Shown piece after piece: positions 35,164 to 46,895 of a DNA stretch of 64,000 bases. Numbering within the stretch: position 1 is the first letter of the stretch; every line of letters begins with the position of its first letter. Both the position numbers and the translations under genes were made by a program. Source of the stretch: Xylaria sp. FL1777 (taxonomy: Eukaryota > Ascomycota > Sordariomycetes > Xylariales > Xylariaceae); contig MU400523.1 in assembly GCA_022578965.1 (NCBI GenBank), positions 434,001-498,000 of the forward strand, given 5' to 3'. The notes below the pieces were generated by a model. It ran no database searches. It saw nothing but the letters and a program-made list of their open reading frames with translations, and was not told where the DNA came from.

Positions 35164-36330
35164 TACGGCTAAAATAAAGAGGGTTGGGTACTCGGCTGGT
35201 CGGCTGTTTGTTAGGGTTAGATTATTTCTACGAGGAAGACTCGATTCGGGCGTCGTTTATCTCGTGGTTCATCAGTAGTGTTTTGTAATGTGAAAATTCA
35301 ATGCCTCCGTTTAAGACTGCGTGCGTTCCATGAAGAAGTGCTTGGCTTAACCCCAAGTTAGGAATTTGATCCCTAGAGATCGGACTAAGACAAGCCACCT
35401 CATCAGATAAACCTTCGTCCGGTTTCTTTGGTTTCCGGTGTTAGGCGTGTACCTCAACATGTGGTGCTAGGCTACCATAGACCAGGGATTGTAAGCACAC
35501 TGCATCCGTTGAGGCACCTATCGGATGAGCTTAGGGAATTCATTCACTACATACTTAAGTACTTGCCTATTATAGCCTTTTTCCTAATCAAGACATGAGT
35601 CGCTCCACTGTCCACTAGGAGCTCTGTGCAGAAGTTGAGACATTAGCCGGTAGTCTAACTATCTCGAGAATAGAATGCGAGCCAATGAGAATTTCTATTG
35701 TCAATAATAGAAATCTAATATATCGTGAAAGTTGACCTCAGTTCTTGGCGTCAGTCTGGCCGGTTCCCGCTAAGAACCTATTCCGACTTGTCGAAGGGTC
35801 GACTTAGTTGTTGAGCTATCATCGTAGCGTTGCCAGTGTGTATAGCTTCCCACACTTAAGTTATGATTTACAGAGGGACCATGTAGACTTACGTCTGCAC
35901 TGCTAACCACAAAACGCTCAACTTCACATAAGATAAATTAAAGAGAGTTGAGATTGTATGGCGTTCATCCCAACTATTTTTATCTTCGCGAGAATTCCTG
36001 CCTTTAGTTTAGTAGATTAATTGAGACCTGACTTCTTATCTGGTTGGAGTTAAAACAACAACAACAACAAGGAACATCCATTCTCCTCGTTAAGATGCTT
36101 CATGTGCTGGCTGGATATGCTTCATGCTGAGATGGGCGGAATCGGTCATGAAGCAGTCTCCATAGCTTATTACTAGACTTATTGATGGACATGATATGAA
36201 CATATAACATCACTGACTCGCCCCTTCAGTATACTGCTCAGACAAGTTGCTGAGAATAGTTGAGCATAGCCTTCAGAGATTCATCAAGTCCCAGAGCCAA
36301 TCCGACCTTCTAGTCTTCCATGTGAACACA
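35164..36330. other. Intergenic region, 1.2 kb
   Basis: No supported gene. It contains an ACAACA triplet run at about 36053-36071 and the esterase promoter. Confidence 0.5.
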
Positions 36331-37099
36331 ATGCCGTCAATTACCAAGGTCTCTCTTCTTTCCTTGTTCGCCTTGTCTTCGACGGCGGCACCAACCGACA
36401 GCGTGCCGAGTAAACGCGCCGCTGCTTCAAGCACATGCCCGTCATACACCATCATCAACACCAGAGGGACAGGAGAGCCCCAAGGCGAGTCCGCCGGCTT
36501 CCGAACCATGAACTCGCAAATCACGTCTCAGCTTTCAGGCGGCAAGATCTACAACACTGTATACCCGGCCGGCCTCAATCAAAACTCCGCCGCAGGAACC
36601 CAAGACATCATCAACCAAATCTCAACGACACTTGAGTCATCTCCGGACGAGTGCTTCATCTTGCAGGGTTACTCGCAGGGCGCCGCCGCCACAGTCAATG
36701 CCTTACCAAGCCTCACCGGCGCCAGCTTCGATGCGGTAAAGGGGGTGTTCCTCATCGGAGATCCAGAACACAAGAGCGGACTGGCCTCTAATATTGATAA
36801 CAACGGGGGAACCACCACCAAGGATGCGAACGGCTTATCGGCAGCGCTGTCAGATGGGATCCCCGATAACTGGATCAGCAAGACCTCCGACGTCTGCATC
36901 TTCGTAAGTCAGCTGACTGCATGTCTTTGGAATGGATATCGAATGATTGCTGACGTAGGAATTTTAAAAGGGGGACGGTGTCTGCGACGCCGCCCACGGC
37001 GTTGGGGTCAATGCCCAACATCTTTCATACCCAGCTGATTCTAGTACCCAGAAATTAGGCGCCTCATTTGCGATTGAGAAGTTGGGCGGTTCCTCTTGA
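36331..37099 (+). CDS. Secreted carbohydrate esterase family 5 (cutinase-like) protein
   Basis: Two exons (36331-36903, 36971-37099) give 233 residues. A signal peptide (MPSITKVSLLSLFALSSTAA) is followed by a likely propeptide ending SKRAAA, where Kex2-like cleavage after KR is possible. The mature part shows INTRGTGEPQG, the nucleophile Ser115 in GYSQGA, and, only after splicing, Asp193 in GDGVCD and His208 in AQHLSYPAD. Together these complete the triad of cutinase and acetylxylan esterase. The protein should hydrolyse ester bonds in plant cell-wall polymers outside the cell. The substrate (cutin, acetylated xylan or other) cannot be fixed from sequence. I chose the ATG at 36331 over the upstream one because it gives a clean signal peptide. 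Confidence 0.9.
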
Positions 37100-37422
37100 A
37101 GTTAGCTGTTGATTTGCGAACCCTTGTATAATAAAAGACGATTACGAGAACTGCATAAGCTGGTGACTTCGTTTCTAGATCTCAAAACTTCCAGTCCTAG
37201 AGTCTTTCGCGCTAAGCCTACACTATTTTTATGCAACATTACTAGGTTAGGATTCGAGGAACTATCTCGCGCAGACGTTGCATCTTAGTGTGGGATGTAA
37301 ATAGATCACCTAAGCTAGATGAGCGACCCCATTCAGATGACCTGATTGAGACACTTCAATATTTCGACTTCCCGAATTTACGATGTTGGTCCTGTGATAT
37401 TAGATTCTTAAGTAGATGCTAA

Positions 37423-37818
37423 CGGGGTATTGCGGTCGAATCACTTCAATACTGGGGTGATAAGAATAAGTACGGAGATCCGAACTCCAGGTTACAAGTT
37501 ATAGAAGATATGAAACAAGAATTGCTAGCGGAGCGACTACAGCATCGGGTAGTAACCTTGTAGTTTGGGCAACCGACTATGTCGGGAATTAAACTCATTT
37601 CACTTCCACTTGCCCCTGACATCCCAAGACTTTCGCCACCCACGCTCCCTCCTCCACCTCCAGGACACGACCTGGGACGAGAGGCGTAACGGGAAGACGA
37701 GATCAGGAAGTTCGAGGATGAAGTCGGAGTCGATCCCACAGTGGTGGCCGGGGTCAATGACGCCGCATCACCATACCAATCCCGATTCCGGTTCCGACTT
37801 AGACGGCAATTCTCCTAA
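37423..37818 (+). pseudogene. Coding relic with two in-frame stops, unknown family
   Basis: One frame spans 131 codons to a TAA at 37816-37818 with internal stops at 37561 (TAG) and 37687 (TAA). It reads like protein between them, for example YGDPNSRLQVIEDMKQELL, PPTLPPPPPGHDLG and FEDEVGVDPTVVAGVNDAA. The same frame continuing across both stops suggests point-mutational decay rather than introns. I do not recognise the family. Confidence 0.4.
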
Positions 37819-38790
37819 TGACGATTGCTCTAAAAGATTATAGGTGATGGTGTCATCTTGTCTTGCAGCTGACAGGATTCCACAAATCGGAGTTCGTATT
37901 AAGCAAAGTCTGAATCATAGCATCAGTTACCTAGCGTTCCGGTGCTACGGGGAACCGGTAGCAACGGTTGATGAGCGTCATATGGGCCGATAACATCGAC
38001 TCGTCATGGCATCATATCTGCACATGCGTCCTACGATTCTTCTAAACTAACTTCAGCTAGTTGCATGGGAAGTTTGAGTTGCTAATATGTCTACTGTCGT
38101 ACATGCTGGCATCATCCCGTATAACCTATAATATTCGCATATTAGACCGGAATCTTTTTTCCAGTAAACTTGTTGTGATGTGGTGCCTTAGAAGTATGCT
38201 AGCTGATATCTTAGTAAGGTTTTCTATACGATGCGATATCAATAGGCTCTATAACTAATGTTGACGCAATAATGAGTGATATATTACGGCAAGCTGTTAA
38301 ATAAAGTTCGGGGCCCCTTGAAGCTGCTCCGCTGTCTGTATCCTAACGCAGCAGGAATCCGATTTAGCGAGTGACGCACTGATGCTATCGAAGACCACTT
38401 TTTACTTTCCGTCTAAAAACCATCTCATGTCTCTAAGCACCTCTTTGATTTACCATATGGTGACGCATACTTGATGTGTCTAAAATTGTGAGTGCTCTTA
38501 GGAGCAGAGCATTCACGATTACGTGCGGTGGGAGGACCGGCAAGGGACTTGCAGGAGTTAGACAGCGTCATAGAAAATAGCTCTTGCCGCGTGTTATGGT
38601 GATTTATATTTATAGTATTATAACCTCTTTAATGTCCGTAGCCTGTCACCAACTCTGTCTCGATATAATTAATCACTATTTATCATTCATATAGGCGGCG
38701 TAAGCATTCGACATCTACTAGACCCGACATAATTGTAGGCTCTCTTCTAGACACCGCCGCTGAACCATCCTGGACGCCGCATCGCCCAAC
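37819..38790. other. Intergenic region, 1 kb
   Basis: AT-rich, with no supported gene. The right end is the promoter of the coiled-coil protein gene. Confidence 0.5.
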
Positions 38791-41693
38791 ATGGAGGTCG
38801 AAACTCTCTTACCGCAATTGCAGGATACGCTGTCACAGATACGTTCTACCATTAGCGAGCTGTCTGCAAAGGCGCAAAATGATGAGCTTGGCCAATTGGA
38901 GCAGAAACGGGAACGTCTAATAGCAGGTTTAAAATCCTCTTTTCAAAAAGATAAAGAAACACTTGAGGCGAAGCGCCAAAGAGAATTGGAGGACATACAG
39001 AAGAGAAGGAAGCAAGAAGACGAGGAGCGTGCCACTCAGCGTCAACAAGAGGATGACGAACTCAACAAGGCCAAAGCCAAAGAAGACAGAAAGCGGCAAC
39101 AAAAACATGACAGAGAGGTAGACTCCGTTGTAGATGAGACTGAACGAAAAATGGACGAGATCGAGGAGGTAGCTCAAAGTATGGTCGAACAGGGAAAGAA
39201 GAAAATGCACGATCTTGACGAGAGAAGGAGAGTAAGGAAATTAACAAAACATAATAAAGTTGACTCAGAACGCTGACATTTCATAGGAATTAAATCACCT
39301 CATCGACGAACAACTGGAACAATCTTTACCCACCTCTCCCCCGCGTAAAAGGGGTAGGCCGAAGAAAGAAGCAGGTGACCTTCCAAAAGATGGCCACAAT
39401 GGTGAACCTGCTTCCACCGGTCTACAGCACAACGCTTCGAGCCCTAAAGCCGCCAACAAACCTCTCACACCTTCCAAGCCTCCACCACCTCCCGCTGTGA
39501 GCTCACCGGAAAAATCTCCAGATGGGAAAAAAGACGGTGAGCTGCCCTTCCAAGACAGGACCATCAGCTATCCGCAGGTAGCGAAGGACTCCGCCAACAG
39601 CTTGCCAAGGTCCTTCGCAGAGGCTTTGAAGAAAGACATGTCTAATGGATCAAAGGACAAGCCAGAAAGCACAGAAAGTAGCGAACATGATGTGGTACAG
39701 CAGCATTTTGTGCGTGATGGTAGGTATATACCTGCGTAACAGTGCGAGAAATATAGCGCACATACTAGCAATAACTAGATACTGATGATAATCTGCCAGG
39801 ACTCAGAGGCGCGTTACCAAATATCAAATCAGGTAAGAAACCGCACGCGGATATGACAGTCGATGCACTAACGAATAGAAGGCATTGTAGCACGTAGCGG
39901 TGAGACTGAACCTACAAAATTGGGGAACATTACAAGAGATGGGCAGATTGTTGAGAATGTCAAACCACTGCCTAAGGAGAAATCTGAAGTAGGGAAATCT
40001 ACAGATCAAAGTGTCGAAGATCTGTCACATAAAAATCCACCAACAGTTCAACCCATCCGATCCAATGGCGTGCAGTCTATTCACTCTTTTGAGCCCAAGA
40101 CAACCGATGTGAAGCAACAAAATGATATTAAATTTGAAGAACAAGTCTCTGGATCCCAGCCCCTATTTACTGAGAACCATGGACAAATCATTTCGAATGT
40201 AGGGAGACATAGAGAAGGCACAGAGACCCAACCATTGAGAGATCAGCCCCATATCCCTGATATCGACAAAACAAAAATTGAAAATTGTGCAAGAAACGCT
40301 ATGGGTGACGAGAGTCCCGAAGAACTAGAGAGGGCGCATATGAATAATGACGCGGCGGCCGTTAGGCCGAAGGTGGAAGGTTATACTGTCGGTATCTCAA
40401 CAATGTTCTATAATGTGTCTATATATCTGCTAACAAGAATCTAAAGACTCAAAAGCGACCTTTCGGTCTCCAAGGCTATCATCTTCATCTGACAAGCGAA
40501 ATTCAGGGGAGGGTGGTTGGACGCACGATCAAGTGCAACCCGAACGGTCAACGACTTCGGATTTACTTAAACAAAAACAGTCGGAGAGCGATAGAGGCTC
40601 TTCTGAGGGCCTAACACGATCGAAAACTTCCAGACAGCCCTACCCGGCTGCTGTTGAACCCGACCTTTTGAAACAATCAAGTCCTACCCCGGATAATCTC
40701 GTCTTATCACTTGACGGAGATGTGCTCGATATTTCGCCCGAACCTGGGACTCCGGTCGGATTTGAACATATTCAGGATTCGAATTCCGGATTCCCTCACA
40801 TTGTTGGACAAGAGGAACGGCAATCATTAGCGTCCCCTCTTCCTGTAGAGAACGAGACCGTCAGTGGACAAGATCAACTGTTCGATGAGAATAAGACCAC
40901 CTCTGACCTTTCCGACCCTTCTATCAGCGAGGAAGAGCCCGATTTATCACCAAATGTACCCATTGATGGCCAGAGCTTATCGGTACTAACACAGCCACCT
41001 TCTGAACAAAGACCGGATGACCAAGGGTTAACGTCATTGATAGGTGAATTTGACAACTGGGCAATCCTAACTGAGCAAATCACTGAGCGAGCACATGAAG
41101 TCTGTTGTCAGTCATTATTGTCAAGACATTCCCCTTTTCAAGATTATAATGAACCCGAGCAATCAAATGCTCAGGTCAAACCTAGGGACAACAATTCTCA
41201 AAATAATAGCCATGGCAAGCCATCTTCAAATGTCAACATGACTTCACAGCCAAGACACCAAGGCTCATCTCCAGCAAGTCCCCCTTCCCCTATTCACGAC
41301 ACCGCTCCCGAGGTCGAGCACAGCCAATCGCCTCCGAATCCCCCCTCGCAGGATACAGAGCATATTAATGACCAGATGTCCAGTCACTCTCAATTTTCCC
41401 CCGTAGAGGCTCTCTGTTCCAATCTCTTTTCTGGTTTAGCTGGGTCAAACTCTGGAAAGCCAGACTCGTCTTCTCACGGCGCCACGTCGAATGACCGTGA
41501 ACAGCTGAGGCGCCGTAGCAGTAGCACGGGGCCGCATCCAAAACACTCGAAACAACGCGGTAGGCCGAAGCATCAGTCGTTCCAGTCGCCAGAACGAGCA
41601 CTTAATCCGCGAGAACACTTGTTCCAGAGTATTGATGACGATATTAACATCAGGACTGGTTGGTTCAGACATTCCAAGAGGGGGCTCAGTTAA
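38791..41693 (+). CDS. Coiled-coil protein with two AT-hook-like motifs
   Basis: Five exons (38791-39231, 39287-39719, 39800-39832, 39879-40391, 40447-41693) give 888 residues. All four introns are GT/AG; one is only 46 bp and exon 3 is only 33 bp. Residues about 10-150 form a highly charged coiled coil (KAQNDELGQLEQKRERLI, later heptads rich in K/E/Q/R). PPRKRGRPKK at about 165-174 and RGRP at 844-847 are AT-hook cores. The rest is Ser/Pro/Gln/Glu-rich and probably disordered. The C-terminal 40 residues (ending TGWFRHSKRGLS) may be a conserved patch. A chromatin or nuclear-scaffold role is inferred from the motifs only. I cannot name the family. Confidence 0.8.
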
Positions 41694-42210
41694 GGATATA
41701 TGTAAATTAAACGAATGCTTAATCAATTAGTGCGAGGACATAATACATACGCAAGAATAAGATGCCATGTTTAAATTTAGGTAATTACTGATTCTGAAAC
41801 TTGGTGTTGAAATACTATTTGATGCTGTTTTGTCCTGGTTTATCTGTGTAGTGAACTGTAACATCGCTCCGAGAAAGCAAGTAATTCTCCGTCTATTTCT
41901 CCTTTCTCTCTGTTCGCTGCTGTGTCGAAGTACATCTTGCGCTGATCCTCACTTGTCTTCCATACCGAGATCGCGGAAGACATTCGTCCGTCACATCTTC
42001 TTCATACCAACGTAGGAACATTCAGATAAAGACGAGCTTCATTTCCATGCCTTGCAAGCCGTTTTGAAACCTCAATAGCCGTCTTCTGAGCTTCTATATG
42101 ATGCGCATGGAAAGGCAATTTACCAGCAAAGATGAGAGGGCGGAGTGAAGTTGCAGTATTAATAGCCGTACCAGAAGAAGCAGCAGAGGACCAAGAACCC
42201 AAGATTCCAT
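41694..42210. other. Short intergenic region between convergent genes
   Basis: No gene supported. It holds the shared 3' flanks of the coiled-coil gene and the small membrane protein. Confidence 0.45.
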
Positions 42211-42615
42211 CTAGTCCGAATAAGGGATGAGCCGCCCCAGCGCAGCAAAAGGTCCCCAGAGGTACTCAGCCTGCGCGATGATCCACGTGTTGATGATGGC
42301 GTAATACAGGAACTGTGCTGTATTGACGAGTGCGCTGTCAGTGTGGTACCTGTGCATAGTGTTGGAGTACGCCGTCCAAAGGGCCATGGCGACGCAGACG
42401 TCGAGGTTCATGTCCGGTTTCTCGGCTGCCATCGCATCGAGCACCGGCGCCGTCATGTAGGCCCCAAGAACGCCAGCGCAGACGGTCCAGAAGATCCAGG
42501 CCCCTGTTTCGTCTTTGGTGGTATTTTCGTAGCCAGTCGTCTGTACGAAGCAGAGAAAACACAGACATGGGAGAGTACCTAGGCCGCTGATCACCAAAAC
42601 TTCTGTTGAGACCAT
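42211..42615 (-). CDS. Small integral membrane protein, 134 residues
   Basis: One exon encodes about four hydrophobic segments: VLVISGLGTLPCLCFLCFV near residues 7-25, WIFWTVCAGVLGAY near 40-54, VCVAMALWTAYS near 73-84 and FLYYAIINTWIIAQAEYLW near 102-120. A conserved-looking acidic loop (TTKDETGA) lies between helices 1 and 2. The family is not recognised. The size and layout resemble uncharacterised fungal membrane proteins found near metabolic genes, and the next genes are a dehydrogenase, a methyltransferase and an epoxide hydrolase. The start is the only ATG that includes the first helix. An additional exon cannot be excluded. Confidence 0.65.
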   Translation of the reverse strand: MVSTEVLVISGLGTLPCLCFLCFVQTTGYENTTKDETGAWIFWTVCAGVLGAYMTAPVLDAMAAEKPDMNLDVCVAMALWTAYSNTMHRYHTDSALVNTAQFLYYAIINTWIIAQAEYLWGPFAALGRLIPYSD

Positions 42616-43412
42616 GTTGTTAAACGAACGAGGTTTATTTGATAAGGTGGTAGGTATAGGTTCACTTTAGCAGGGGATACTCAGGACGGATGTGTCTGTC
42701 TAACAGGAGGGAAAGGGGGGAAACTACCACCGTATTCAGGGGGTTTTAAACGAGATACATAGGCAAGTCTACAAACCTAGGAGACTAACGGGCCAATGTC
42801 TAGAAATTTCATACAAGCAGTCAACTGAATCAACGGCAGAGTAAGGGACAGAAGCGGCTAGAACCACGGTTTTGTATCATGCTGGCTTTATGATGTTGGG
42901 AGCTGGCAGGAGTGTCTTCCACAACTATTGCAATGGTTGCAAAGAGGACATGAATACATTTTATCATTTTAATGCAATAGCCTTTCTTTCTGTGCAATTA
43001 GAGGACATCACGTTGAAATATAGGGGCTGGAGTGCTTCGAGTGCAGCTTGGGATGCGTCAACACTTAGTAGTGCCACTAGGAAGCCGTGTATTAATGGGT
43101 AAGAGAGAATACGATAAGTTCAGATGCCTTTGTCAATTACCCAAATAGGTACGTAGCTTGTATGTTGAGCTTGGTCATGTTGCTGGCTCGGCTTGAATCG
43201 TCGTCGGAGCTGAGTGGAGCGCCGACCGCGGAACGGAGTCATCTTAGTGAGGACTTTAGGTAACAAAAACAGGAGTAGACCTAGACTGTTTAGAATGCAA
43301 CTGATTAAATAAATATTTGATAAATCAGACGCAAGTCTCGCCAATAATTTAAGAGTTGCGCGTTAAATCGACAATTGGATATTATTAGATTATCATACTA
43401 TTTACATTCAAC
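42616..43412. other. Intergenic region, 0.8 kb
   Basis: A divergent promoter region between the membrane protein and the dehydrogenase, so co-regulation is possible. No gene supported; the frame at 42872-43102 lacks motifs. Confidence 0.45.
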
Positions 43413-44456
43413 ATGGCTACTACGTCGCCGCAGGTCGGGTGGATCGGACTTGGCAGCATGGGCAACGCGATGGCAAAGAACATCCACGCATACTTACAAT
43501 CACAATGCGGCACGTCTCTTTGCTTTTATAACCGTACCGCCTCTCGTGGCGACGCTCTCGAAGCCCTCGGCGGCGAGCGCTGTGTTTCCGTAGCGGAGTT
43601 GGCATCGCGTTCTGATATAATCTTCATATCCGCAAGCGATGATGCGGCAGTGAAATCAATCGTCGAACAGATCATCTCGTCTGGGTCCGACCTAGAGAAC
43701 AAGATTGTTGTTGATACTACAACAATCCATCCTAACACGACGAAGGGAATTTCAGAGAAGTTAGGTGCACATGGCGCGCAGTTTGCAGCAACACCTGTTT
43801 TCGGCGCAACGCCAGTGGCAGAGCAGGGCAAACTTCTTGTCGCGTTTGCCGGGTCGGAAGACGTATACGCGACAATCGCGCCGTTTCTGAAAGGCGTCAT
43901 TGCCCGTGAGGTCCTTCTAGTTGGGAAACAGCCCGAAAAGGCGACATTACTGAAGACAGCAGGGTATGTCGTTGCAATTGACACGGTAGCTCATTGTCCC
44001 GTGAAGGGACAGAGAAGCCCAATATCCTGACATGATTTTAGGAATTTCATGATGGCAGGTCTCATGGAGATTATCGCAGAAGCCCACGTATTCGCCGAGA
44101 AGACGGGTCTTGGCGCCGATGTACTAGAGAGACTTTTGGAGCTTAACTTCGGTACCGTTGCGCACTCTGACTCGATCCGGATGACGACTGGAGTTTACAT
44201 GCCAGGAAAAGGTGAGGCACCATGGTCAGATCTCAACCTTGGGCTGAAAGATGTCGGGCACGGGGTCGATAGCGCGAAACAGGTTGGTGTAAGCTTGAAA
44301 GTTGGCGACACGGCGCTTGAGCATTTGAAGAGGGCCAAGATGTACTCGGATGAGAATGGGCATCGCCCACTAGACTCCTCTTCTTTATACGGAATCGTGA
44401 GACAGGACTCTGGGCTCGATTTTCGGACAGAGTACGTCAAGAAGAGAGATCAATAA
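43413..44456 (+). CDS. 3-Hydroxyisobutyrate dehydrogenase-family oxidoreductase
   Basis: Two exons (43413-43963, 44042-44456) give 321 residues. The Rossmann motif GWIGLGSMGNAMAKN lies near the N-terminus. FYNRTASRG in the second beta-alpha unit suggests NADP preference, because an Arg follows the Asn; this is an inference. The catalytic Lys is in LLKTAGNFMMAG, formed only by splicing. The C-terminal half matches the all-helical domain, with KDVGHGVDSAKQVGVSLKV. The family oxidises or reduces beta-hydroxy acids or imines, so the substrate here is unknown. Fungal members near biosynthetic genes sometimes act as imine or tartronate-type reductases. Confidence 0.9.
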
Positions 44457-44830
44457 TTAATAAGGTATAATAATATAAATGGATCATGAACTATCTTTCT
44501 AGACAAACGTACCATCTGAATTGCCTAGGTACATCTCCAGATTGCGTAGCCGTAAGCGGCTCCGATCATCATTTCGGCTCCGATCACGGTCATGCTGTTC
44601 CATCCTATTAGCACAGGATTGCCATTCCGACTCCAATGGGACGTCACATCCAACCGTTGACTCGTGCGGAAATAGGGGGCGGTCATAAGCTATTGTTCAA
44701 GACGTTCGGTTTCTCACACTTCTTCTCTGTTCTATTTCTCGCACTTCGGGCTCGTTCTGTTTTGTCGAGCCCCTCTTTCACGATTCATAGTGTCAGTCTT
44801 GTATGATCAGATTCCAAACCACAGCACATC

Positions 44831-45643
44831 ATGGACATGCGAATCTATAACGAGGCCATGGTTGCCAACTATTCTAGCCGGACAGCAGAAGAGAACTCGG
44901 CGTACGTCCTACCACTTCTCAAACCTGACATGCGTATCCTAGACGTGGGCTGCGGACCAGGCAGCATCACGCTTGGTCTTGCGGCTCATGTACCAGAAGG
45001 GAGCGTGACAGGAATAGACGCCAACAGCAAAGCCGTCGAGACTGCACGCGAGCTATGTGAGAAGCGTGGGACCACCAACGCAACCTTTTCGGTAGGCAAC
45101 CTAAATAAGCTACCATTCGACGATGATTCGTTCGACGTTGTCCATGCACATCAAGTTCTCGGCCATTTGCCAGGCAAACAAGACGAGCCTGGCCCTGTTT
45201 GGGGTCTAAAAGAGATGCGGCGGGTGTGCAAACCCGGGGGATTCGTTTGTGCGCGAGAAGGGGAACTGTTGACTATGGTGGTATACCCACGCATCCATGG
45301 TTTAAAGGAGAGCCTTGCTCTAATAGCAAGACTCGCAGAGCACGCGGGCAAGACGTTGACGGGCGGCCGGGGAAGGGAGTTTGCTCGTAAAGCGGGATTC
45401 AACCCTGAGAATATTTCGGCTTCAGCTGCTCTCGTTACGTATGCAAATGCGGCCGGTCGAGAATGGTGGGGAGAAACTATGGCATCGCGGTTGGAGTCAT
45501 CATCAGACTTGAAAAAAGGGGTAGAACTGGGGTTTGCGACTGAAGAGGAGATAGCAGGTATGCCAAAGGCTTGGAGGGAATGGGCAAACAACGACGATGC
45601 CTTCTATTCTTCGATGGATGGCCAGATCGTTTGTATGAAGTAG
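44831..45643 (+). CDS. Class I SAM-dependent methyltransferase (UbiE/COQ5-like)
   Basis: A single exon encodes 270 residues. The SAM motif ILDVGCGPGSITLGLA is at about 36-51, motif II GIDANSKAVETARELCEK follows, and DSFDVVHAHQVLGHLP marks motif III. The acceptor molecule is unknown; similar enzymes methylate small hydroxylated or carboxylated compounds. The C-terminal half, with WWGETMASRLESSSDLKKG, is typical of small fungal methyltransferases. It lies 375 bp after the dehydrogenase on the same strand, and the two may be co-expressed. Confidence 0.9.
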   Translation: MDMRIYNEAMVANYSSRTAEENSAYVLPLLKPDMRILDVGCGPGSITLGLAAHVPEGSVTGIDANSKAVETARELCEKRGTTNATFSVGNLNKLPFDDDSFDVVHAHQVLGHLPGKQDEPGPVWGLKEMRRVCKPGGFVCAREGELLTMVVYPRIHGLKESLALIARLAEHAGKTLTGGRGREFARKAGFNPENISASAALVTYANAAGREWWGETMASRLESSSDLKKGVELGFATEEEIAGMPKAWREWANNDDAFYSSMDGQIVCMK

Positions 45644-46160
45644 GCAGTGCAATTGGTTGCGTTTTGGAATGATGTTAGTGAAGAGAGGCCTCTAGAGCCA
45701 GGCTGAAGTGACCAGATGTCTTATTTCCATAGTGATGTCAAATCTCTTTGATTGTCGCTTAGGCTTACCTATTAAGAGGTACTGTTAGATATCAACTATC
45801 TAGCTAGAAACCCGTTTCCTAATGTACCTGTTTCGACTTATCAATTTAATGGAACACCGATGTGTGACCTCAGTAGTATCTACATTTCTAAGTGAAGTGG
45901 ACTAAATTGAGAGTTGGGTTTCGGAGACAGTGGCTGATGTGAATGCTGAATCATTCTTTCAATGCAGTGCACTGGTTTATAGACATCAATATCTGATCTA
46001 TCTGAGCACGTCTCGGTTGTGTTGGCACAATATACTGTGTGTCTACTAAGCACCTGGGTAGGTAAGTAGGATGTTGAGTGTATCAGTTGGGATGGAGAGG
46101 TAATTGAAGAGGCCGGAATGAAAAAGAATGGTGCAGAAAGACAACGACGATAAGAAAAAA

Positions 46161-46216
46161 GGCACACCGTACCTCGGACTCGAACCGAGAATCTTCGGCT
46201 TAGGAGGCCGATGAGT
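46161..46216 (-). tRNA. tRNA-Arg(CCT) relic, 3' half only
   Basis: Reading the minus strand, an intact anticodon arm TCGGC-CTCCTAA-GCCGA (anticodon CCT) is followed by AGATT, a perfect T arm CTCGG-TTCGAGT-CCGAG, a 3' acceptor strand and a T6 terminator just beyond 46161. The 5' half is lost or heavily mutated: no D stem and no acceptor partner can be found upstream. It is therefore a truncated pseudo-tRNA. Confidence 0.6.
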
Positions 46217-46409
46217 TAACTGGAATTTTAAGTTAGTGACCTGGTCTCAGTACCGGCAGGCCATTGTTCTGGCGGCGGCACTTACCCATTTCTCTAGTAC
46301 GGCTTGGGAGAGGAAGCTTCTATGGCCGTATTTAAGTGCAGCGGCGAGGCGCTGGGCCGAAGGCAATAATAGTGATTGGTTCTCGCTCTTAGACTTCAGA
46401 CAGCCAATG

Positions 46410-46436
46410 GTTGACCGTGTTGACCGTGTTGACCGT
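46410..46436 (+). repeat. Three tandem copies of GTTGACCGT
   Basis: A 9-bp unit is repeated exactly three times at 46410-46436. It could be a short minisatellite or repeated factor-binding sites. Confidence 0.8.
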
Positions 46437-46895
46437 ATCCAGTCCTCCTTGTTCTGTCTCATCGGCACAGTACGCGCCGAGAGGTGTTTGTTTGTTTGTT
46501 GAATATGAGAAGTGACGAGAAATCTGCACTCATCCGAGCACCGCCTCCGCCGCCGCTGTAGGTACTAGGTAGCCCAACAAACAGCCTGGACTAATACCCC
46601 AGGCCAGTGTGTGGCGGGTGCATCTTTGTCAAGCTCGTGAACTAAGTAGGTACCTTTGTAAGTCTTACTACTACATCAAAGAACGAACTTCAATGACAAC
46701 GAATATTAACTTTCTCTAATCACTCCAGCCTCTCTATCAGTTCCATAGAACTGTCACAGTACAACCAATAAGCAAACACATCTTCCGTCTCAATAGACTA
46801 GAGTGCATCTCTGTTACTATAGATTGACCACAACTAAGAGCTGAACGATGAAGATAATGTTCAATTGTAAACAGTTGCAATAAAGTCCCTTCAGA

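Larger units (their letters stand above)
45644..46895. other. Intergenic region with tRNA relic and tandem repeat
   Basis: No protein gene is supported. It contains the 3' part of a tRNA-Arg on the minus strand and a 9-bp tandem repeat, both listed separately. The open frame at 46236-46502 lies across the repeat and lacks family features. Confidence 0.5.

Noticed and set aside
42872..43102. Open frame of 76 codons in the divergent promoter region
   Set aside because: No motif or splice-supported extension.
46236..46502. Open frame across the GTTGACCGT repeat
   Set aside because: Sequence is dominated by the repeat; no coding character.
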